A program made the position numbers and the translations under genes. This document shows positions 53,901 through 63,086 of a stretch of DNA of 64,000 nt, piece by piece. The notes under the pieces are model-generated. The model ran no database searches and was not told the origin of the DNA. It saw nothing but the letters and a program-made list of their open reading frames with translations. Numbering within the stretch: position 1 is the stretch's first letter; each line of letters opens with the position of its first letter. The DNA comes from Mycobacterium bourgelatii (GTDB taxonomy: Bacteria; Actinomycetota; Actinomycetes; Mycobacteriales; Mycobacteriaceae), in the NCBI RefSeq assembly GCF_010723575.1, contig NZ_BLKZ01000001.1, forward strand, positions 3,906,001 to 3,970,000, written 5' to 3'.

Positions 53901-53945
53901 TAAGCCGGCAGCGCACGCCGCGCGGCCGACGCGCCAGCCCCACCC

Positions 53946-55142
53946 CTACCCCGTGATGACCGGCAACTTCGCCCACCCGCGCACGCTACTGGTGTGCGCC
54001 ATCTGTGCACCGGAGTAATCCACTTCCCAATCCGGCCAACGCTTGAGCACTTCTTCCAACGCCACCCGGGCCTGCATGCGTGCCAGCGCCGACCCCAGGC
54101 AGAAGTGCAGTCCATGCCCAAAGCTGAGATGGGGGGCGCCGCGATGGATGTCGAACGCCTCGCCGTTGGGGTACCTGCGCTCGTCCCGATTCGCGGAACC
54201 GTTGAGCAGCAACATGACCGATCCCTCGGGAATGGTCACCCCATAATGCTCGACATCGTGCGCGACATACCGCGCTTGCACGGGCGAGGGCGCCTGGTAG
54301 CGCAGCACCTCCTCGATGGCCATCGGAATCAGCGATGGGTTGGCCACCAGTTCTCGGCGCTGGTCGGGGTGCTCGCCCAACAGTTGACCGATGAACCCGA
54401 TCAGGCGCGTCGTCGTCTCGTTACCCGCCCCGGCGATCATGGTCGTGTACATCAACACTTCGGTCCGTGTCAGCCGCCGCAGCACCCCGCCGTCTTCTAT
54501 CTCGGCGTTGATCAGCTGCGTCATCAGATCATCGGAGGGATGCTCCATCCGCCAATCGATGTAGTCGGAGAAGACCTGATAGCTCTTCTCGAACAGGTCG
54601 TCCGAGACGGCCGTGAACGTACCCTCCTTGAGGCTGATCGCCCGCCCCCCACGATCGCGGATGGCGGCCTGCGAATCCTCGGGTATGCCCAGCAGATAAC
54701 CGATCGTGCGCATCGGGACCATCGCGCCCAGATTCTCGATGAAGTCGAACCTGCCCGTGCCGACCAACGGATCCAGCGCACGCACACAGAAGTCACGCGT
54801 CAGCGGCTCGATCGCCTCCATCCGCCGCGGCGTGAAAACCCTTGACAGCAAACGCCGGTGCAGATCGTGCAGCGGCGGGTCCTCGAAAAGTATGACGCCC
54901 GGCGGAATATCGACGCCGCTCATGATGATGTCCATGGTGGTGCCGCGACCGGACCGGTAGGTGTTCCAATTCGTCAGCTCGGGCGCGACATCGTCATACC
55001 GGCTCAACGCGTAGAAGTTGTACTTCTCGTTGTAGTACAGCGGCGCTTCATCGCGCATCCGCTTCCAGATCGGGTACGGGTCGTCGTCGATCTCGAAATC
55101 GAATGGATCGTAGTAGATCTCGGTCGTGCCGGCGCCGGTCAT
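53946..55142 (-). CDS. Cytochrome P450 monooxygenase
   Basis: This 398-aa P450 has I-helix IAGAGNETTTRLIGF near residue 240, ExxR in IEEVLRYQAP, and heme loop LSFGHGLHFCLGSALARMQ with the Cys ligand near 345. Frame is open to 55640, but ATG 55142 overlaps the stop of the upstream LLM gene (ATGA) and gives the normal family length. The coupling suggests the two enzymes act on one pathway, probably lipid or steroid-like substrates, though this is not shown by sequence. No ferredoxin is adjacent. Confidence 0.92.
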   Translation of the reverse strand: MTGAGTTEIYYDPFDFEIDDDPYPIWKRMRDEAPLYYNEKYNFYALSRYDDVAPELTNWNTYRSGRGTTMDIIMSGVDIPPGVILFEDPPLHDLHRRLLSRVFTPRRMEAIEPLTRDFCVRALDPLVGTGRFDFIENLGAMVPMRTIGYLLGIPEDSQAAIRDRGGRAISLKEGTFTAVSDDLFEKSYQVFSDYIDWRMEHPSDDLMTQLINAEIEDGGVLRRLTRTEVLMYTTMIAGAGNETTTRLIGFIGQLLGEHPDQRRELVANPSLIPMAIEEVLRYQAPSPVQARYVAHDVEHYGVTIPEGSVMLLLNGSANRDERRYPNGEAFDIHRGAPHLSFGHGLHFCLGSALARMQARVALEEVLKRWPDWEVDYSGAQMAHTSSVRGWAKLPVITG

Positions 55143-56134
55143 GCTGTCTCCACGCGCGTTAGACGGGCAGCTTCGGGCAATACAACCTCGCCCACTCGCT
55201 TGAGATACGGCCACGCAATCTCCGGCGGCAGTCCACCGCACAACGGCGACAAGTGCAGCACTTGGCCGGCGCGAACTCGTGAAATCGCTTCCGGGACAGA
55301 GTAGATCACGTGTGATCCTCCCACTTCGCGCAATTCGTCGACGGTGTCCACATGGGAAAAGCCCGCAGACACTTCGTTGCCAGGGTTCCACGCCGCGTAG
55401 GTCCGCACGTCGTGGAGCAGATGCTCGCCGATTTCCGCCCAGGCCTGGTCGACATCGTCTGCGACAAAAATCACCGAGGGCGCGTCCCGGTCGGGCAGGA
55501 TCGTCCCGCCGATCGGGTGTCCGTGCTTGCGGCACGCCGCCTCGTAGGCCTCCTGCATGCCAGGAACATTGGCGTTGGCCAACAGGCTCAGCCCGTACCG
55601 ACCGGCGCGGCGCGCCGCCGCCACGCTGCCGCCGCCCCACGTCAACGCCGGCCCGCCGGCCGTCAGCGGCTTGGGCGTCACGTTGATCCGCCGCCCGTCC
55701 TGCACCACTTCCTCCCCGGCAAGCAACCGCCGCAGCAGGGAAAGTTTCTCGTCGGCAAGGGGCCCGCGTTCGCCGAGCGAAACGCCGAACATTTCATACT
55801 CTTCCGGCCGGTAACCCAGCGCCAGAATGTAGGAAGCCCGTCCGCCGCTGATGATGTCGAGGATCGCTATATCTTCGGCCAGTCGCACCGGGTCGTAGAA
55901 CGGCAGAACCAGGATCAGACTCAGCGCCATGCGTCGGGTGCGCGCGGCGATCGACGACGCCAACATCAGCGGCGCGGGCAGGTAGCCGTCTTCGGACCCA
56001 TGGTGTTCGCACAACACGGCGGCCAGTCCGCCGTGATCCTCGGACCATGCGCACATCTCGATCGCCGCGCCATACAGCGCCTCTGGTTTGGCGCCGAATG
56101 CCGGGGCCCGCATGTCGAAGCGCAGCATGTACAC
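55139..56134 (-). CDS. LLM-class F420-dependent oxidoreductase
   Basis: This 331-aa luciferase-like TIM-barrel enzyme has YMLRFDMRAPAFG at the start, AAVLCEHHGSEDGYLPAPL, LPFYDPVRLAEDIAILDIIS and GGRASYILALGYRPEEYEMF, the bacterial LLM pattern. It precedes the P450 gene with ATGA overlap. The upstream gap to the divergent SDR gene (56135-56284) should hold promoters for both. Probably F420H2- or FMNH2-dependent; the substrate is unknown. Confidence 0.9.
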   Translation of the reverse strand: MYMLRFDMRAPAFGAKPEALYGAAIEMCAWSEDHGGLAAVLCEHHGSEDGYLPAPLMLASSIAARTRRMALSLILVLPFYDPVRLAEDIAILDIISGGRASYILALGYRPEEYEMFGVSLGERGPLADEKLSLLRRLLAGEEVVQDGRRINVTPKPLTAGGPALTWGGGSVAAARRAGRYGLSLLANANVPGMQEAYEAACRKHGHPIGGTILPDRDAPSVIFVADDVDQAWAEIGEHLLHDVRTYAAWNPGNEVSAGFSHVDTVDELREVGGSHVIYSVPEAISRVRAGQVLHLSPLCGGLPPEIAWPYLKRVGEVVLPEAARLTRVETA

Positions 56135-56284
56135 GGCGACTCCTAGCCGACCTAATATTTGTCTCAGTACGCTACGTGGGACCCGCGAGCGCGGTCAACC
56201 GCCACGCCCGCGGAGGGTTGGCAACTTACATCTGGTCCGGATACTGTAACGTCGGCGAACGAATGGCCAGGGAAAAGGGGAACG

Positions 56285-57130
56285 ATGACAACGGCGTCAG
56301 ACTTGTTGGGTTACGAGGGAAAACGCGTTCTGGTGGTCGGTGGCGCGACCGGGATGGGTGCCGCCACGGCGCAGATCGCAAAGTCCCTGGGAGCGCACGT
56401 CACCGTGGCGGACTACGCCTCGGTCGACTATGAGGTCGACCGGGTGATCCAGGTCGACCTGAGCGACCAGGATTCGATCGACCGCGCGGTCGACGAACTC
56501 GACGGGCCGGTCGACTCGCTGTTCTCGGCGGCGGGCGTCGCCGACGGGCCGAAACTGATGCGGGTCAACTTCATTGGGCACCGTCACCTGATCGACCGAT
56601 TGTTCGCAAAGGACTTGATCAACAAGGGCGCAGCCATCTGCTTCATCTCGTCGGTGGCCGGCATGGGCTGGGAGAACAACCTCGAACTGGTGCTGGACTT
56701 CCTGGCCACGCCCGACTACAAGGCGGCCAACGACTGGGTTGCCGAACGCGAAGCCCAGGGCTTCATCCACTACGGTTTCAGCAAGCAGGTGATTAACGCC
56801 TACGTCGCCTGGCAGGGTTACCACTTCCTGAAGAAGGGAGTCCGCATCAACGCGGTCTGCCCCGGCCCCACCGACACTCCCCTGGCGCGCGCGAACGCCG
56901 ACCTGTGGCTGAGCTTCGCCCAGGACTTCCGCGACGACACGGGCAGTGCCGTGCTGACTCCCGAGGACATCGGCAAGGCGATGATCATGCTCAACAGCGC
57001 CGCCTCGGCCGCCATCAACGGCATCACCCTCAACGTTGACAACGGGCACGCCATGGCGTCGATCACCGGCTCGTGGGCGCCCGGCAAGGCGATCATGGAC
57101 CTCATCACCGGTCGGGTCCAATTGGCTTAA
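56285..57130 (+). CDS. Short-chain dehydrogenase/reductase
   Basis: This 281-aa SDR has the cofactor motif VLVVGGATGMGAATAQIAKS and the catalytic pair in IHYGFSKQVINAYVAW (Tyr and Lys), with Ser in CFISSVAGMGW. The long insert LVLDFLATPDYKAANDWVAE between them is typical of the coniferyl-alcohol-dehydrogenase/3-alpha-HSD group. ATG 56285 follows GGGAAAAGGGG. The open frame to 56159 is ignored since it runs into the divergent promoter. Uses NAD(P)H; the substrate is unknown. Confidence 0.9.
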   Translation: MTTASDLLGYEGKRVLVVGGATGMGAATAQIAKSLGAHVTVADYASVDYEVDRVIQVDLSDQDSIDRAVDELDGPVDSLFSAAGVADGPKLMRVNFIGHRHLIDRLFAKDLINKGAAICFISSVAGMGWENNLELVLDFLATPDYKAANDWVAEREAQGFIHYGFSKQVINAYVAWQGYHFLKKGVRINAVCPGPTDTPLARANADLWLSFAQDFRDDTGSAVLTPEDIGKAMIMLNSAASAAINGITLNVDNGHAMASITGSWAPGKAIMDLITGRVQLA

Positions 57131-57246
57131 GCGCCACGCTTATTCGAGTATCCGCACATCGGGCACGTTGACGGCCCCTACGGCGGCTGCTAGCTTCCGG
57201 ATCAAATATTCGGTATCCATTCGTCACTGCAGCCGAAGGGGCCACG

Positions 57247-58362
57247 ATGGCCAATCCCGAAGAAAAGACATATCGCGTAGTTGTCTGGTCGACGGGGGGC
57301 ATCGGGTCCATCGCCATCCGCACCGCCCACCAGCGTCCGAACCTCGATCTCGTTGGGGTATGGGTGCACTCGCCGGAAAAGGACGGCAAGGACGCCGGCG
57401 AGTTGGCCAACGGCGAGCCGATCGGCCTGAAGGCAACCACTGACGCCGACGCGCTCATCGCCCTCAAGCCCGACTGCATCATCTACGCGGCCAGCGGGCC
57501 CGAACGCGACGCGCTGGCCATCCCGGACTACGTGCGGTTGCTCCAAGCCGGCATCAACGTCGTCACCACCAGCACCACCCGGCTGGTGAATCCGCATGCC
57601 TACCAACCGACCGAGTGGCGCGACCAACTGGTGACCGCCGCGAAGCAAGGTCAGGTCTCGCTGTACGCCTCAGGAATCGAACCCGGCTTCGCCGCCGACT
57701 ATCTGCCCCTCGTGCTGTCCACCCAGTCGTCGTCCGTGGAAAAGATCCACGCCTACGAAATCGGTCTGTACGACGACTACGGGGTGCCCGACATCATGAG
57801 CGACGCCCTGGGCTTCGGTCGGCCACTCGACTACCAACCGTGGATCGGATTCCCCGGCGCCATCACCGGCGAATGGCAGGGCCAAATCCGGTTGGTGGCG
57901 GAGGCACTCGGTATTCCCGTCGACGAATTCCGCGAGACGTTCGATCGCGCGGTCACCGAGCGGACGCTCGAAGTCGCGATGGGCACGGTCGAGGCCGGGA
58001 CGTGTGGCGCGATCCGCATGCAGGCGATCGGCGTCGCCGACGGCCGCGACGTCATCACCATCGAGCACGTCACCCGGCTCGCGCACGACGTCGCCCCCGA
58101 CTGGCCACGCGGCATCGGCGACCTGTCCTACCGCATCCAGATCACCGGCGACCCCGACATCGACTGCACCTTGGCCGCCACGCTCAAAGATCCCCGCAAG
58201 GCCGGCGTCGGCCATATGACGTCGGGCGCGGGCGCGATGGTGGCCACGGCGATGCGCGTCGTCAACGCCATCCCCTACGTCGTCGCCGCCGAACCCGGCC
58301 TGCTGAGTGCCGTGGATCTCCCCCTCACCATCCCCCAACACGCGTACCTCCCCGCCCGATAA
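57247..58362 (+). CDS. NAD(P)H-dependent amine dehydrogenase-like reductase
   Basis: This 371-aa protein is of the dihydrodipicolinate-reductase-like Rossmann group common in mycobacteria. The nucleotide motif is VVVWSTGGIGSIAIRTA, followed by VGVWVHSPEKDGKDAGEL and IIYAASGPERDAL. The C-terminal half has MTSGAGAMVATAMRVVNAIP, the conserved end of the family. ATG 57247 after AAGGGGCC is a sound start. The gene follows the SDR in the same direction at 116 bp. Exact reaction unknown. Confidence 0.85.
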   Translation: MANPEEKTYRVVVWSTGGIGSIAIRTAHQRPNLDLVGVWVHSPEKDGKDAGELANGEPIGLKATTDADALIALKPDCIIYAASGPERDALAIPDYVRLLQAGINVVTTSTTRLVNPHAYQPTEWRDQLVTAAKQGQVSLYASGIEPGFAADYLPLVLSTQSSSVEKIHAYEIGLYDDYGVPDIMSDALGFGRPLDYQPWIGFPGAITGEWQGQIRLVAEALGIPVDEFRETFDRAVTERTLEVAMGTVEAGTCGAIRMQAIGVADGRDVITIEHVTRLAHDVAPDWPRGIGDLSYRIQITGDPDIDCTLAATLKDPRKAGVGHMTSGAGAMVATAMRVVNAIPYVVAAEPGLLSAVDLPLTIPQHAYLPAR

Positions 58363-58365
58363 CCC

Positions 58366-58429
58366 CCGCGAGCAGACACAAACTTGTACCAAACCCCAAG
58401 GATTTATACGAGTTTGCGTCTGCTCGCGG
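58366..58429. terminator. Hairpin between the reductase and MalY-like genes
   Basis: CCGCGAGCAGACACAAACTT (starting at 58366) pairs with its inverted copy ending at 58429, over ~23 bases with two or three mismatches and an AT-rich loop. It follows the reductase stop directly and most likely ends that transcript. A short A-run follows on the plus strand rather than T. Confidence 0.65.
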
Positions 58430-58441
58430 TAAAAAGGCGGG

Positions 58442-59653
58442 GTGCCAAATCCACTCGAGGAGCTGACGCTCGAGCAACTGCGCGCCCAGCGCACGAGCAT
58501 GAAGTGGCGCAGGCACCCTGCCGACGTGCTGCCGCTCTGGGTGGCCGAGATGGACGTGCACCTCGCACCGACGGTCGCCGAAGCCCTTCATCGCGCCATC
58601 GACGACGGCGACACCGGATACCCGCACGGCAAGGTGTACGCGAAGGCGGTCCGCGAATTCGCTTCGCGGCGTTGGCATTGGGACGACATCGCCATCAGCC
58701 GGACGGCCGTCGTTCCCGACGTCATGCTCGGGATCGTCGAAGTGCTGCGGCTGGTCACCGAGCGCGGCGACACCGTCATCGTGAACAGCCCCGTATATGC
58801 CCCGTTCTACGCCTTCGTATCCCATGACGGCCGCCGCGTCGTCGAGGCGCCGCTCGGCGAGGACGGCCGACTCGACCTGGCAGCGCTCGAGGAGGCCTTC
58901 GCACAGGCCCGCACGTCGGCCGGCCGGTCAGGCAATGTCGCCTATCTGCTCTGCAACCCGCACAACCCGACGGGTGCGGTACACACCGCCGACGAGTTGC
59001 GCGGGGTCGCCGAGCGCGCCCGACACTTCGACGTCCGCCTGGTTTCCGACGAGATCCACGCCCCGCTGGTGCTGAGCGGCGCGCGTTTCACCCCGTATCT
59101 GACGGTGCCGGGCGGCGAGAACGCCTTCGCGCTGATATCGGCCTCCAAGGCGTGGAATCTCAGCGGCCTCAAGGCGGCGCTGGCCATCGCCGGGCCCGAG
59201 GCCGCCGACGACCTGCGCAGGATGCCCGAAGAAGTCGGCCACGGCCCCAGCCACCTCGGTATCATCGCGCACGCCGAAGCCTTCCGCAGCGGCGGCGACT
59301 GGCTCGACGCGCTGCTGCAGGGGCTGGACGCGAACCGAACCCTGCTGGCCGAGCTCACCGCGGAGCATCTGCCTGGAATTCACCTGCTCCGACCGCAGGG
59401 CACCTACCTGGCGTGGCTGGATTGCCGCGCGCTCGGCATCGAGGAAGCCAAGTCCGAGGGCCTGGCCGTGGTGTCCGATCTCGCCGGTCCGGCCCGCTGG
59501 TTCCTGGACCACGCCCGCGTGGCGCTCAGTTCCGGCCACGTGTTCGGCACCGGCGGCAGCGGGCACGTGCGGGTCAACTTCGCGACGTCACGAGCCATCC
59601 TCACCGAAGCCATCACCCGCATGGGCCGAGCCCTCAGAACATTCCTGTATTGA
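58442..59653 (+). CDS. MalY/PatB-type PLP aminotransferase (cystathionine beta-lyase-like)
   Basis: This 403-aa fold-type I PLP enzyme of the MalY/PatB group cleaves cystathionine or related C-S bonds, or acts as an aminotransferase. Features are PLWVAEMDVHLAPTVAEALH at the start, YLLCNPHNPTGAVHTADEL with the PLP ring-binding Asn, LVSDEIHAPLVLSG with the Asp, and the Schiff-base Lys in ALISASKAWNLSGLKAALA near residue 235. The GTG at 58442 lies close behind a hairpin; G-rich AAAGGCGGG may be the ribosome site. Cytosolic. Confidence 0.9.
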   Translation: MPNPLEELTLEQLRAQRTSMKWRRHPADVLPLWVAEMDVHLAPTVAEALHRAIDDGDTGYPHGKVYAKAVREFASRRWHWDDIAISRTAVVPDVMLGIVEVLRLVTERGDTVIVNSPVYAPFYAFVSHDGRRVVEAPLGEDGRLDLAALEEAFAQARTSAGRSGNVAYLLCNPHNPTGAVHTADELRGVAERARHFDVRLVSDEIHAPLVLSGARFTPYLTVPGGENAFALISASKAWNLSGLKAALAIAGPEAADDLRRMPEEVGHGPSHLGIIAHAEAFRSGGDWLDALLQGLDANRTLLAELTAEHLPGIHLLRPQGTYLAWLDCRALGIEEAKSEGLAVVSDLAGPARWFLDHARVALSSGHVFGTGGSGHVRVNFATSRAILTEAITRMGRALRTFLY

Positions 59654-59690
59654 CATGTCACTGTCGACATGACAATATCGACACGTCATA
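59651..59690. promoter_or_regulatory. Cluster of palindromes upstream of the membrane-protein gene
   Basis: Within 40 bp lie TGACATGTCA (59651-59660, perfect palindrome), TGTCGACA (59662-59669, perfect) and ATGAC...GTCAT (59669-59689). This looks like a set of operator half-sites (TGTC/GACA) for a TetR- or MarR-type repressor, just 32 bp before the start at 59722. The regulator is not identified. Confidence 0.6.
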
Positions 59691-59721
59691 AACGGAACGT
59701 CGGTCACTCGAGGAGTTGAAA

Positions 59722-60567
59722 ATGAACGACAGCACCCGCCCCCACGACGCGCCGGCGTCCCACACCACCGAGACGAACGCTCAGCCGGAACGCCGCAGCA
59801 TCGGCGACACGATTGACAGCTTCCTCAAGTCGCCGTTTGCCGGCATTGCCCCTTGGGCGCTGATGGCGATCCTGTCCACGCCGGGCCGCTTCGAGATCGC
59901 CGTGATCTCCGCGCTGGGCTTTGCGCTGCTGGTGATGCTCATCGGCACCTTCCGCGGCATAAAGATTCACGGCCTGGAGATCTTCGGTGCGACGATTTTC
60001 GCCTCTCTGGCGCTGGTCGGCGCGTTAGCCGGCAGCGGCGTCACCACGTTCCTGGAGACCTGGGCCGGCGAGCTCACCAACTTCTCGCTCGCCATGTTCG
60101 CGTGGGTCACCCTGCTGATCCGCAAGCCGTTCACCATCTCCTACGCCAAGGACAGCACGCCGCGGGAGCACTGGGAGAGTCCTCTGTTCAAGCGGATCAA
60201 CAGCGTCATCACCGCGGCCTGGGCCAGCGCCTTCACCTTCGCGGCGGCGGTCGGCTTCGTCGGCGACGCGATCCTGCACGACCCGGGCAACTTCTGGACC
60301 GGCTGGATCCTGCAGTTGGCGGCCATCTTCTGCGCAATCTCGTTCACCGAGTTCTACGCCGACTACGCCACCGCCAAGTTCGACCTGGCCAATGGCGAGC
60401 AGGCGGAGGTGCCCTCGCTGGTGAAGATCCTCGAGTGGCTGCCCGAGTTCGTCGTGGTGACCGGAATCGCGGGCTTGATCACCGGTGCCCTGGACTTCCT
60501 GGTCGGGGTCGGGCTGATCGTGGCCGGCAGCGTCGCGGCGAGCGCCATGGCGAAGTTGGCCAAGTAA
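59722..60567 (+). CDS. Integral membrane protein of unknown function
   Basis: This 281-aa protein has a soluble head of ~45 residues, then about six membrane helices, among them FEIAVISALGFALLVMLIGT, IFASLALVGALAGSG and VVVTGIAGLITGALDFLVGV. No transporter or enzyme motif is recognised. ATG 59722 lies seven bases after GAGGAG; a TTG two codons earlier is open too. The operator-like cluster upstream suggests inducible control and the terminator at 60584 closes the single-gene unit. Confidence 0.75.
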   Translation: MNDSTRPHDAPASHTTETNAQPERRSIGDTIDSFLKSPFAGIAPWALMAILSTPGRFEIAVISALGFALLVMLIGTFRGIKIHGLEIFGATIFASLALVGALAGSGVTTFLETWAGELTNFSLAMFAWVTLLIRKPFTISYAKDSTPREHWESPLFKRINSVITAAWASAFTFAAAVGFVGDAILHDPGNFWTGWILQLAAIFCAISFTEFYADYATAKFDLANGEQAEVPSLVKILEWLPEFVVVTGIAGLITGALDFLVGVGLIVAGSVAASAMAKLAK

Positions 60568-60583
60568 GCACAAATTCGACGAG

Positions 60584-60609
60584 CCTCCCCGGTCACCTGA
60601 CCGGGGAGG
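60584..60609 (+). terminator. Intrinsic terminator after the membrane-protein gene
   Basis: CCTCCCCGGTCA (60584-60595) pairs perfectly with TGACCGGGGAGG (60598-60609) around two bases, and TTT follows. This is a classic GC-rich stem with a short T-run on the plus strand, 17 bp after the stop. It also lies at the end of the convergent acyl-CoA-dehydrogenase-like gene. Confidence 0.85.
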
Positions 60610-60619
60610 TTTCGTGTAT

Positions 60620-61804
60620 TCACAACCCGAACTGGTCCTCGATGATGCCCAGCCAAATCTGCGCCGCGTCGATGGCGACCTTTTCGCTGATGAACGCGTG
60701 CTGGGTACCGGTGTACATGTCGCGGAATGCACGCTCGAGGCGACTGCCTTCGCGGATTGAGCTCGTCCCCGCCACCAGATGTGCCCATTCGGCACAACCG
60801 CGAGCCGTATCGGTCGCGTAGACGGCGGCCGCGCGCATATCGGCCCGCAGCGTCGGAGTCAGTTCCTCGCCAGCGGCGACGGCCGCCTCGGCGGTGGCGA
60901 ACGCGTCATGCACGAGCAGGCGCGCGGCACGCCAGGCCGAGACATGGTGCGCGAGCCCCTTCTGGAACGTCGGCCGACTGGCCAACGACGCCATGTCGCT
61001 CATCCGATACTTCGTCGCCGCCAGTTCGGCGACATCGTCGAGCATGCTCTTGGCCACCCCGAGCGCCCACGACGCGTGACCGGCGGCGGTGACCGGCATC
61101 AGGCCCATTCGGGTGGCCGGCGAACTCCCCCGGCACGGCACGCGTTCAAACAATCCAAAGGTCCGGCTTTGCGGCACGAACACGTCTTGGGCGCTGTAGT
61201 CGTACGAGCCAGTTCCCTTGAGCCCCTGCACATACCAACCGTCGTTGAAGCTGATGTCCTCCCGCGGCACGATGGCTATCTGCATGTCGGGGATTCCCTC
61301 ACCGACCCAACGCATTTCGCCGTTGTCCATGGGGAAGAATCCCGCCGCGACGTACTGCGAGTGGCCGATCCCGGAGCCGAAATTCCACGAGCCGCTCAGC
61401 CGGTATCCGCCGTCGACCGCGGTTCCCTGTCCGTTCGGGAAGAACTGGCCACCCATCGTCACGCGGTTGTTGTTGGCGGTGAACACCTCGGCGAAACCCT
61501 CGTCGGGCAAGTAGCTGGCGGCGGCGAACGACGACGGCAGGTTCCCGATGCCGACCCAGCCGAAAGAACCATCCTGCCAAGCTATTTCGATCCACGTCTC
61601 GATCATTTCGGCGAACGACGGCTCGACACCCCCGGCCTCGACGGGATTGAATGACGACATCAGGCCGCTGGCCCACATTTCGTTGACGATGGCGTCGGTG
61701 AGGGTGCGGATGCGCTCGGATTCAGCGGCCTCGGCACGCACCAGGTCGCGCATGCCGCGCGCCCGTTCGACGACCCCGCCACTGACTTCGGTTGTCGACG
61801 TCAT
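60620..61804 (-). CDS. Acyl-CoA dehydrogenase-fold flavin monooxygenase (HsaA-like)
   Basis: This 394-aa protein has the acyl-CoA dehydrogenase fold of the FMNH2-dependent hydroxylase subgroup. Features are MIETWIEIAWQDGSFGWVGI in the N-terminal helical domain, GYRLSGSWNFGSGIGHSQYV in the middle barrel, and VAGTSSIREGSRLERAFRDM toward the C-terminus. The catalytic Glu of true acyl-CoA dehydrogenases is not seen, which favours a hydroxylase. ATG 61804 is the start. A reductase partner is not adjacent. The substrate may be steroid-like or aromatic. Confidence 0.85.
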   Translation of the reverse strand: MTSTTEVSGGVVERARGMRDLVRAEAAESERIRTLTDAIVNEMWASGLMSSFNPVEAGGVEPSFAEMIETWIEIAWQDGSFGWVGIGNLPSSFAAASYLPDEGFAEVFTANNNRVTMGGQFFPNGQGTAVDGGYRLSGSWNFGSGIGHSQYVAAGFFPMDNGEMRWVGEGIPDMQIAIVPREDISFNDGWYVQGLKGTGSYDYSAQDVFVPQSRTFGLFERVPCRGSSPATRMGLMPVTAAGHASWALGVAKSMLDDVAELAATKYRMSDMASLASRPTFQKGLAHHVSAWRAARLLVHDAFATAEAAVAAGEELTPTLRADMRAAAVYATDTARGCAEWAHLVAGTSSIREGSRLERAFRDMYTGTQHAFISEKVAIDAAQIWLGIIEDQFGL

Positions 61805-61865
61805 GCGACGACCGTACGCCAGGAGTTTCGGCGTCGTAGTCAGCGGCTATCCCCGTAACGCAGCC

Positions 61866-63086
61866 ATGGGTACCGAACGCCAAAATCCAGAACCTCGCCG
61901 GGTTGACGGCGCCGTCGCGGCGCTGTTGGAACCGGGCGGGCGGCTTGGCGACCGCTACGAACTGGGAGCGGTCATCGGTCGCGGTGGCATGGCCGAGGTG
62001 CGCGACGGGTGGGATCTGAAGCTGGGCCGCCCCGTGGCGATCAAGCTGCTGCATCCGTCGATCGACCGGCCGGAGAACCGACTGCGGTTCGAGACCGAGG
62101 CGCGAGCGGCCGCGGCGCTGAGCAGCACGCACATCGTGGTGGTCCACGACATCGGCGAACACCGCGGGGTGCCGTTCATCGTGATGGAACGGCTTCCTGG
62201 CGTGTCACTCGCCGACCACATCGCACGCGGTCCGCTGCCCCCACCGTTTGTGCACGGGGTTCTTGATTCCGTTCTCGCCGCCCTCACCGACGCGCACAGC
62301 GCGGGGATCCTGCACCGCGACGTCAAACCCGGCAACATCTTGTTCACCGCCGCGGGCCACGCCAAGCTGGCGGACTTCGGCATAGCCAAGACCACCGGCG
62401 GCGCGCACACCATGACCGGCCACGTCGTTGGCACCATGGCCTACCTGAGTCCCGACCGGTTGATCGGGAAGCCTGCCACGCCCGCCGACGACCTCTACGC
62501 CGTGGGAGTGGTCGGTTACGAGGCGTTGACCGGACGACGGCCGTTCCCCGAGGACTCACTGGCCGTGCTGTCGCACGCGATCCTGCACGAAACACCGCCG
62601 CCGATCACAGCGCGGCGCCCAGACGTGCACCCGGGGCTGGCAGCCGTGATTGCGCGGGCGATGACCCGAGAACCCGCGGAGCGCTTTGCGCAGGCCGGGG
62701 CGATGCGCGCGGCCTTGCACCGCCCCGATCCGGTGCGGCAACCACCCCGCACCCGGGTGATGGAGGCCCCGCCGGTTCCCGACGGGACCTATGACGGGAC
62801 CTATTCGGGCGTCGACGCTGATGCCGAGCCGGAACAACCCTGGCGAAAACTGTGGATCGCCGCGGTCATCTCGTTGTTGATCCTGGCGATCATGTTGATG
62901 GCGTACAACCCGTTTGCGGCACAGTCCCCCTCACCCGCGACCACCAGCACGCCGTTGCCGCCTCCGACGACGATCGAGCCGCCACCAGCGGTTACCGAGA
63001 CCACCACCGTTCAGGTTCCGCAACCGGGACCACCGCAAGGACCGCCGCAAAAGGGCCCAAAGAAGCCCAAGAAGCCCAAGGACTAG
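61866..63086 (+). CDS. Receptor-type serine/threonine protein kinase
   Basis: This 406-aa kinase has the Gly loop VIGRGGMAEVRDGWD, VAIKLL, LHRDVKPGNILFT, LADFGIAKTTGG and GTMAYLSPDRLIG in residues ~30-290. After a linker, one membrane helix (LWIAAVISLLILAIMLMAY) lies near 340. The outside part is short, rich in Pro and Thr, and ends in a Lys/Pro run (KGPKKPKKPKD), so it lacks a folded sensor domain. ATG 61866 gives the normal kinase start; the long frame before it is ignored. The stop overlaps the end of the convergent SDR gene by four bases. Confidence 0.92.
   Translation: MGTERQNPEPRRVDGAVAALLEPGGRLGDRYELGAVIGRGGMAEVRDGWDLKLGRPVAIKLLHPSIDRPENRLRFETEARAAAALSSTHIVVVHDIGEHRGVPFIVMERLPGVSLADHIARGPLPPPFVHGVLDSVLAALTDAHSAGILHRDVKPGNILFTAAGHAKLADFGIAKTTGGAHTMTGHVVGTMAYLSPDRLIGKPATPADDLYAVGVVGYEALTGRRPFPEDSLAVLSHAILHETPPPITARRPDVHPGLAAVIARAMTREPAERFAQAGAMRAALHRPDPVRQPPRTRVMEAPPVPDGTYDGTYSGVDADAEPEQPWRKLWIAAVISLLILAIMLMAYNPFAAQSPSPATTSTPLPPPTTIEPPPAVTETTTVQVPQPGPPQGPPQKGPKKPKKPKD

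Noticed and set aside
55143..55640. Upstream extension of the second P450 frame
   Set aside because: It overlaps the LLM oxidoreductase gene in another frame and would give an abnormally long P450; ATG 55142 has an ATGA overlap and normal length.
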